In this document: piece by piece, positions 59,414 through 64,000 of the stretch
Numbering within the stretch: the stretch's first letter is position 1
How the letters are laid out: every line of letters begins with the position of its first letter
Assembly (NCBI GenBank): GCA_016213505.1
Contig: JACRAF010000006.1
Location: 1 to 64,000, forward strand
DNA from: Devosia nanyangense
GTDB taxonomy: Bacteria; Pseudomonadota; Alphaproteobacteria; Rhizobiales; Devosiaceae
Length of the DNA: 64,000 nucleotides
Direction of reading: 5' to 3'
The notes under the pieces: generated by a model
Told to the model about the DNA's origin: nothing
What the model saw: the letters and a program-made list of their open reading frames with translations, nothing else
Database searches by the model: none
Made by a program: the position numbers and the translations under genes

Positions 59414-60439
59414 CTAGGGCTTGGCGGTGGTCTTCAGGACGTTGGCGAGTTCGGGCAGAAAATCCTTCACCATCGGCTGCGGCTCGGTGGTGAAGGGCAG
59501 GGGCCGCACGACGCGCATCGCGGCGATGCCGACGCGCACCGTCATCAGCCCGTTGACGACGCCTTCGCCGAGCCGCTGCGACAGGCGGGCGGCGAGGCCC
59601 TGGCCAACGAGTTGCTCGACGACGCCGTCGGTCAGCACCAGCCCGCCGGTCACCGCGAGGTGGCCGAGGATGGCGCCGAGCAGCCGCCAGGTGCCGAAGA
59701 AGCCGGGCCGGGCGCCATAGAGCCGGGCGATGGCACCGCCGAGACGCACGCTCTCCCAGACCACATAGGCGATGTCGACCAGGGCGCGCGGCGAGATGGC
59801 GGTGACCAGCGCGACGCGGCGGGCCGAGGCGGCGGTGAGGCTGCGGGCGCGCGCATCGAGCGGCGCCATCAGCGTGCGTTCGCCGAACTTCAGCAGTTCG
59901 CCGCCGTCGAAGATCTGCCTTTCGCTCTCGCCGAGGCGGGTGAGGGCACCGGCGAGATCGGGGCGGGGCGCGTAGATCGCCTTGAGTTCGCCGAGGATCG
60001 GCTGGGCGTCCTTGAGGCGATCGCTGGCAATGGCGACTGTGGTTTGCGCCTTGAGATGGTCGAGGGTGCGCAGGCGCCACAGCGAGGCCACCTCGCGGAT
60101 GACGACAGCGATCAGGGCGAGCACGAACAGGCCGAGGATCGTCAGCCCGACCCAGCCCAGCCAGGGATTGGTGTCGAACAGGTCTCGGATCAGATTGTCG
60201 GCAGCGAGGCCGAGGCCGAGCGAGATCAAGAGGCCCGCGGTGGTCCAGAGCACCCGACCGAGCCAGCCGAGGCGCGGGATGGGGACGGCAATCGTCTCGG
60301 GGTCGGTCGCCGGATCGGAATAAGACTCCACTGTCGTGGGCGCGTCGACGACCTCGTGCGCTGCGAACGCACGCGGGGTTCGCGCTTCGGCGGAAGCCGC
60401 GGCTTCCCCATTCAGCGGGATAGCGACGGGGCGCTTCAT
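59414..60439 (-). CDS. ycjF: YcjF family membrane protein (UPF0283, DUF697)
   Basis: A 341-residue protein. Residues about 1-70 are disordered, with IAVPIPRLGWLGRVLWTTAG leading to helix 1 (about 75-95); helix 2 is at about 106-127 (WVGLTILGLFVLALIAVVIR). A DUF697-type hydrophobic region with SARRVALVTAISPRALVDIA, TWRLLGAILGHLAVTGGLVL and TVRVGIAAMRVVRPLPF is the UPF0283 signature. It pairs with YcjX, an operon seen in most proteobacteria and linked to envelope stress and phage-shock responses. It overlaps ycjX by four bases (ATGA). Confidence 0.9.
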   Translation of the reverse strand: MKRPVAIPLNGEAAASAEARTPRAFAAHEVVDAPTTVESYSDPATDPETIAVPIPRLGWLGRVLWTTAGLLISLGLGLAADNLIRDLFDTNPWLGWVGLTILGLFVLALIAVVIREVASLWRLRTLDHLKAQTTVAIASDRLKDAQPILGELKAIYAPRPDLAGALTRLGESERQIFDGGELLKFGERTLMAPLDARARSLTAASARRVALVTAISPRALVDIAYVVWESVRLGGAIARLYGARPGFFGTWRLLGAILGHLAVTGGLVLTDGVVEQLVGQGLAARLSQRLGEGVVNGLMTVRVGIAAMRVVRPLPFTTEPQPMVKDFLPELANVLKTTAKP

Positions 60440-61890
60440 GCGAGCCGGTCTCCGATCAGGAAATCGAGCGCACGGTCGAAACGGATGTGCGGCAGCACGG
60501 CGGCGCCTTCGGCGTTGCACTCGAGTTTCTGCGGCGGCAGGAAGCGGAGGAAGTTGAGATGCACCGGGGCGCCGGCTTCAAAGACCGATTCCGGAAGCTC
60601 CGGCAAGTCGCCGGGGAACAAGGCGATTTCCGTCTTGCCGTCATAAGTGGTGCCGTCGAGCGCTTCGCCTGGTTCGGGGGTGCCGATGATAACGTCGAGG
60701 GGCTGCCCGTCCTGCTTGATGGTGCCCTCGCGGGTGGCGCGAATGGCGGCGAGCGCGATCGAGGCGGTCTCGGCGCCGGCGAATTTGGCGCGCCGCGTGG
60801 CCCGCGCGACGAGGCGGTTGAGGATCGCCTCCAGCCGATCATGGCTCGAGGTGCTGAGGTGATCGGCCTTGGTCGCCGCGAACAGGATGCGGTCGATCCG
60901 CCGCGCGATCAGCTGCAGGAACGGGTTGGTATCGCCCTGCCGGAAGCAGGCGAGGATATCGGTGAGCGCGGTTTCGAGGTCGGCGACAGCGGCCGGTCCG
61001 GCGTTGAGCGCGCGCAGCGTATCGACGAGGACGATCTGGCGGTCGAGGCGCGCGAAGTGATCGCGGAAGAACGGGCGGACGACGATGTCCTTGTAAGCCT
61101 CATAACGCCGTTCCAGCATGGCATAGAGGCTCTGGCTGCGCACCGGGCCGGGCGGTGGCGGCAGCGGGGCGAAGGTCAGGGCCGGCGAATCCTCGAGGTC
61201 GCCCGGCATCAGGAAGCGGCCGGGCGGCAGGGTCGAGAGGGCGCGCGCGTCGGTGCGGCTCGAGCGGAGATATGCGGTGAAGGCCTTCGCCAGGGTCTCG
61301 GCATCGGGGTCGTTGGCATCCTTCGACGGATCGATCGAGCCGAGCGCCTCGAGGAACGGTTTTGCTTCATCCTGCGAGGTCGGCCGCCGCGCCCGCTCCA
61401 GCGCCTGTGCCGACCACTCGGCGAAACTGAGCGATAGCAGCGGCAGATCGAGCAGCCATTCGCCCGGATAGTCGACGATGTCGAGGTTGAGCACCGACGG
61501 TCCGGCCCAGCCGGACCACCAGCGATTGGATTGAAACTTCAGCGTCAGCCGGAGCTGGCTGATGCGCCTGGTCGATTCCGGCCAATGGGGCGCCCTGCCG
61601 GTCAGCGCCTCGAGGTGCTGCTCGTAGGCGAAGCGCGGGATCGACGCGTCCGGATATTCGGCGAGCCGGGCGCCGATGAAGCGGCCGTCGGCCATCGGTG
61701 CGAAGCCGGGCAGGCGGCCGCCGGTCAGGAGGTTGTGGACCAGCGCGGTGATGAAGATGGTCTTGCCGGCGCGGCTGAGGCCGGTGACGCCGAGCCGCAA
61801 TGTCGGCGTGAGGGTACCGGCGGCGGCGTCGGCGAGATTGCCCAGGGCGATGCCGATCTCATCGGTGATGGTGGTCGGCGGTTGCGGCAT
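60436..61890 (-). CDS. ycjX: YcjX family GTPase-like protein (DUF463)
   Basis: A 484-residue protein. LRLGVTGLSRAGKTIFITAL (P-loop GxxxxGKT) is at about residues 33-52, and LNLDIVDYPGEWLLDLPLLS is the DxxG-like switch II. SGWAGPSVLNLDIVDYPGEW and CFRQGDTNPFLQLIARRIDR are family-typical, and RILFAATKADHLSTSSHD carries the TKAD guanine-binding loop. YcjX is a cytoplasmic GTPase of unknown function. It acts with the membrane protein YcjF, which is encoded immediately downstream. The start MPQPPTT was preferred over much longer in-frame extensions that lack family features. Confidence 0.92.
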   Translation of the reverse strand: MPQPPTTITDEIGIALGNLADAAAGTLTPTLRLGVTGLSRAGKTIFITALVHNLLTGGRLPGFAPMADGRFIGARLAEYPDASIPRFAYEQHLEALTGRAPHWPESTRRISQLRLTLKFQSNRWWSGWAGPSVLNLDIVDYPGEWLLDLPLLSLSFAEWSAQALERARRPTSQDEAKPFLEALGSIDPSKDANDPDAETLAKAFTAYLRSSRTDARALSTLPPGRFLMPGDLEDSPALTFAPLPPPPGPVRSQSLYAMLERRYEAYKDIVVRPFFRDHFARLDRQIVLVDTLRALNAGPAAVADLETALTDILACFRQGDTNPFLQLIARRIDRILFAATKADHLSTSSHDRLEAILNRLVARATRRAKFAGAETASIALAAIRATREGTIKQDGQPLDVIIGTPEPGEALDGTTYDGKTEIALFPGDLPELPESVFEAGAPVHLNFLRFLPPQKLECNAEGAAVLPHIRFDRALDFLIGDRLA

Positions 61891-61995
61891 CGGCCCCTCG
61901 TTGCGAGCGAAACGTAGGGGGTTGCGGCGCGATTGCAAGGCAGTGAGGCTCGGAACCTCGGAGTCGGGGGCGCGTTCCTCGTAGTGGAGGATGCC

Positions 61996-62424
61996 ATGGA
62001 AAAGCAGATCGTCGATATCGAGACCATGATCGCCGCCGACGCGGCCAGGGTCTGGCTTGCGCTGACCGGGCCGGGCGCCACGGTGATGCCGATGACCAAG
62101 GTCGAAACCGACTGGATCGTTGGCCATCCCATCGTCTTTTCCGGCGAATGGCAGGGCAAGGCGTTCGAGGATCACGGCGAGATCCGAAAAGTGGTCGAGC
62201 GTAAGGAGGTCATCTTCACGCACTGGAGCGGCAACCGCCCGCAACCCGACGATTATCACGTCGTCCGCTACGCGCTGTCGCCCGAGGGCGGCTCGACGAA
62301 GGTCCGGCTGACGCAGTCCAATATCGGACCCAAGGCAGAAGTCGACGAAAAAACCAAGTCGGAATTCGCCAGGACGTTCGGACTAATGCTCGACAATCTT
62401 AAAGTATCTGCCGAAGGCAAGTGA
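61996..62424 (+). CDS. SRPBCC / AHSA1-like domain protein
   Basis: A 142-residue START-like protein. The start is EKQIVDIETMIAADAARVWL, followed by GPGATVMPMTKVETDWIVGH, FSGEWQGKAFEDHGEIRKVV and KTKSEFARTFGLMLDNLKVS (closing helix). The order matches the SRPBCC fold used for hydrophobic ligands. GTGGAGG lies just before the ATG. It is divergent from ycjX and has no related gene adjacent, so its ligand is unknown. Confidence 0.83.
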   Translation: MEKQIVDIETMIAADAARVWLALTGPGATVMPMTKVETDWIVGHPIVFSGEWQGKAFEDHGEIRKVVERKEVIFTHWSGNRPQPDDYHVVRYALSPEGGSTKVRLTQSNIGPKAEVDEKTKSEFARTFGLMLDNLKVSAEGK

Positions 62425-62479
62425 GAATCTTTCCGACCGGTTTATTTGTATCTTTATTGTTTTGGCGCCTTTCTGGCCG

Positions 62480-64000
62480 ATGGCCCATGCAGTTGCGCGC
62501 CCACTAGACCCCGACAAGCCCAGCGCCACCCCCTTGCTTCGCGACCGGGTGGAGGGAGACGCCTTTCACCTCGCAGTCGCCAAGGTCCTCCTCCATCGGA
62601 AGAAGCTGAGCCTGTCCGGGTTTGCCGCCGCGCTGCGCCAGCAGGCCGAGACGGGCTCGGACCTCGCCCACATCATTATCGCGGGCGGGCTGGTGCGACC
62701 GATGGACTATTACAAGGCCGTGGCGAGCGTCTATCAGCTGCCGTTCGTCAATTTGCAGCTCGATCCGATCGACGACACGCTCGCTGATATCCACGACCGC
62801 GTCGACTACTCGGACCGCAACCTGATCCCGTGGCGGATGCAGGCGGGGCGGCTCTGCATCGCGACGACCAGCATCACACCAGAGCAGTTCGAGTGGGCCG
62901 ATGCCCGCTACGGTGCAAACACGTACGACTTCGTCATCACGTCGCCCTTCGACATCCTGTGGCAGACCGGCAAGCTGTTTCGCGCATGGGACACGTTCTT
63001 CGCGCGCGAGGCGCTGAACAGCTGGAAACCGGAGCACTCAGCCAAGGAGACGCTCAACAAGCCGCAGGTGCTGGGATTGATCGGCATCCTGATCGCGCTG
63101 ACCGCCGGTCTGGTGTTCGCCGCCTCGGCGACGCTGGTGACGCTGATGGCGGTGGCGACGACGATCTACACGCTGACCTTCCTGTTCAAGTTCATCTTGA
63201 CCTTCGTCGGCTCGAGCCGGCGCGCCGATATGCAAATCTCGCCCGAGGCGATCGCGGAGATCGACGACCGGAGCCTTCCCATCTACACCGTGCTGGTGCC
63301 CATGTATCGCGAGGCCAATGTCCTCGCGCTCCTCGTCAGCGCGCTCAAGAAGCTCGACTATCCTGCCTCGAAGCTCGAGGTGAAGCTGGTGCTCGAGGAA
63401 GACGACCACGAGACGATCGATGTGGCCAAGGGCCTGCGCCTGCCGGGGAGCTTCGAAATCGTGCGGGTGCCGCCATCGGAACCGCGGACCAAGCCCAAAG
63501 CCTGCAACTACGCGCTGCAGTTCTGCCGCGGCGAATTCATCACCATCTACGATGCCGAGGACCAACCGGAGCCCGACCAGATGAAGAAGGCCGTTCTGGC
63601 CTTCCGCACATCGGGCGAACGGCTGGCCTGCGTCCAGGCCCGACTCAACTATTTCAACCGATCGGAGAACTGGCTGACCGGGATGTTCACGCTCGAATAC
63701 TCGCAGTGGTTCGACTTCCTGCTGCCGGGTCTCGACTGGATGAAAGTCCCGATCCCGCTGGGTGGCACCTCGAACCATTTCAAGCTCGCGGCGCTCAGGC
63801 AGGTTGGCGCCTGGGATCCCTATAACGTCACGGAGGATGCCGATCTCGGCATCCGGTTGGCGCAGGAGGGGTTCACGGTGGGCATCATTAACTCCACAAC
63901 CTACGAGGAGGCCAATGGCTTCCTGCCCAGCTGGGTGTACCAGCGGTCGCGCTGGATCAAGGGCTACATGCAGACCTGGCTGGTGCACATGCGCCATCCG
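62480..64000 (+). CDS. Membrane glycosyltransferase family 2 with N-terminal GspE-like domain (3' end outside window)
   Basis: The first 507 residues of a protein that runs off the right edge without a stop. Residues about 25-180 resemble the GspE N-terminal domain (KLSLSGFAAALRQQAETGSD, IIIAGGLVRPMDYYKAVASV). Membrane helices follow near 197-237 (VLGLIGILIALTAGLVFAAS, VTLMAVATTIYTLTFLFKFI). From about 260 comes the GT2 domain: YTVLVPMYREANVLALLVSA, FITIYDAEDQPEPDQMKKAV (D-x-D), LGGTSNHFKLAALRQVG, VTEDADLGIRLAQEG and YQRSRWIKGYMQTW (Q-x-x-R-W). This is the plan of processive or membrane GT2 enzymes such as NfrB-like proteins. The product is unknown. A TTG at 62462 is another possible start. 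Confidence 0.9.
   Translation, partial: MAHAVARPLDPDKPSATPLLRDRVEGDAFHLAVAKVLLHRKKLSLSGFAAALRQQAETGSDLAHIIIAGGLVRPMDYYKAVASVYQLPFVNLQLDPIDDTLADIHDRVDYSDRNLIPWRMQAGRLCIATTSITPEQFEWADARYGANTYDFVITSPFDILWQTGKLFRAWDTFFAREALNSWKPEHSAKETLNKPQVLGLIGILIALTAGLVFAASATLVTLMAVATTIYTLTFLFKFILTFVGSSRRADMQISPEAIAEIDDRSLPIYTVLVPMYREANVLALLVSALKKLDYPASKLEVKLVLEEDDHETIDVAKGLRLPGSFEIVRVPPSEPRTKPKACNYALQFCRGEFITIYDAEDQPEPDQMKKAVLAFRTSGERLACVQARLNYFNRSENWLTGMFTLEYSQWFDFLLPGLDWMKVPIPLGGTSNHFKLAALRQVGAWDPYNVTEDADLGIRLAQEGFTVGIINSTTYEEANGFLPSWVYQRSRWIKGYMQTWLVHMRHP

Noticed and set aside
62446-63997. Alternative frames over the last 1.5 kb
   Set aside because: The real gene there is the GT2 glycosyltransferase reading from 62480 to the edge. 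The other frames lack motifs.

Overview
The window is high-GC DNA with the gene content of an alphaproteobacterium of the order Hyphomicrobiales (Rhizobiales). The best pointers are a giant coiled-coil protein resembling the Growth Pole Ring / RgsE polar-growth proteins, a consensus CtrA site (TTAA-N7-TTAA) in front of it, a SigF/NrsF sigma-anti-sigma pair, DUF1127 microproteins and a YjbE-type TerC protein. A Devosia-like genus is my guess from overall flavour; it is not proven by anything in the window. Most of the window looks like ordinary chromosome. I see no phage, integrase, insertion sequence or CRISPR array.

Region by region. 0-13.5 kb: the end of a flavin monooxygenase; a Bcr/CflA drug exporter; two secreted or lipoprotein genes; an Old Yellow Enzyme; a leftward operon of ArsR repressor, AHSA1 protein, membrane protein, VOC protein and AlkD-like repair protein; a TIR-Sel1 membrane protein divergent from a DUF763 protein; an unknown membrane/secreted pair; and a methyltransferase. 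13.5-25 kb: a TetR gene with a perfect palindrome, ilvC with a duplicated 3' end, small DUF1127 genes, tandem UPF0303 paralogues, a PhzF protein, and leuA preceded by a leucine-rich leader peptide. 25-32 kb: tRNA-Lys(CTT), a TerC protein, a FemAB-like plus Wzx-like pair, and tandem winged-helix/TPR regulators. 32-36 kb: a bufferin-type copper RiPP operon (bufA, bufB, bufC, doxX) divergent from sigF-nrsF, both with GTAAC...CGAA promoters. 36-47 kb: acs, a PAS-GGDEF-EAL protein, an Hsp70-like protein, a periplasmic GH3 enzyme, a LysE exporter, an LpxH-like phosphatase and twin MFS transporters. 47-53 kb: the GPR-like giant protein, a CtrA site, a single-domain Hpt protein and a [2Fe-2S] ferredoxin. 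53-59.4 kb: the assimilatory sulfate-reduction operon cysG-DUF2849-cysI-cysH::DUF934, followed by a TrxR-like ferredoxin-NADP reductase and another ferredoxin. 59.4-64 kb: ycjX-ycjF, an AHSA1-like protein and a membrane glycosyltransferase running off the end.

How the genes work together. The sulfur block is a nearly complete route from APS to sulfide, with siroheme synthesis and its own electron supply (NADPH, reductase, ferredoxin, CysI). The bufferin block is a self-contained metal-stress response: NrsF is expected to release SigF on metal or oxidative stress, and SigF would transcribe both itself and bufABC-doxX. The GPR-like gene and the Hpt gene share a CtrA site, which points to cell-cycle control of polar growth and phosphorelay. 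The leucine and branched-chain genes (ilvC, leader-leuA) are unlinked, and leuA looks attenuated by its leader. Functions rest on motif recognition by eye. No database search was run.
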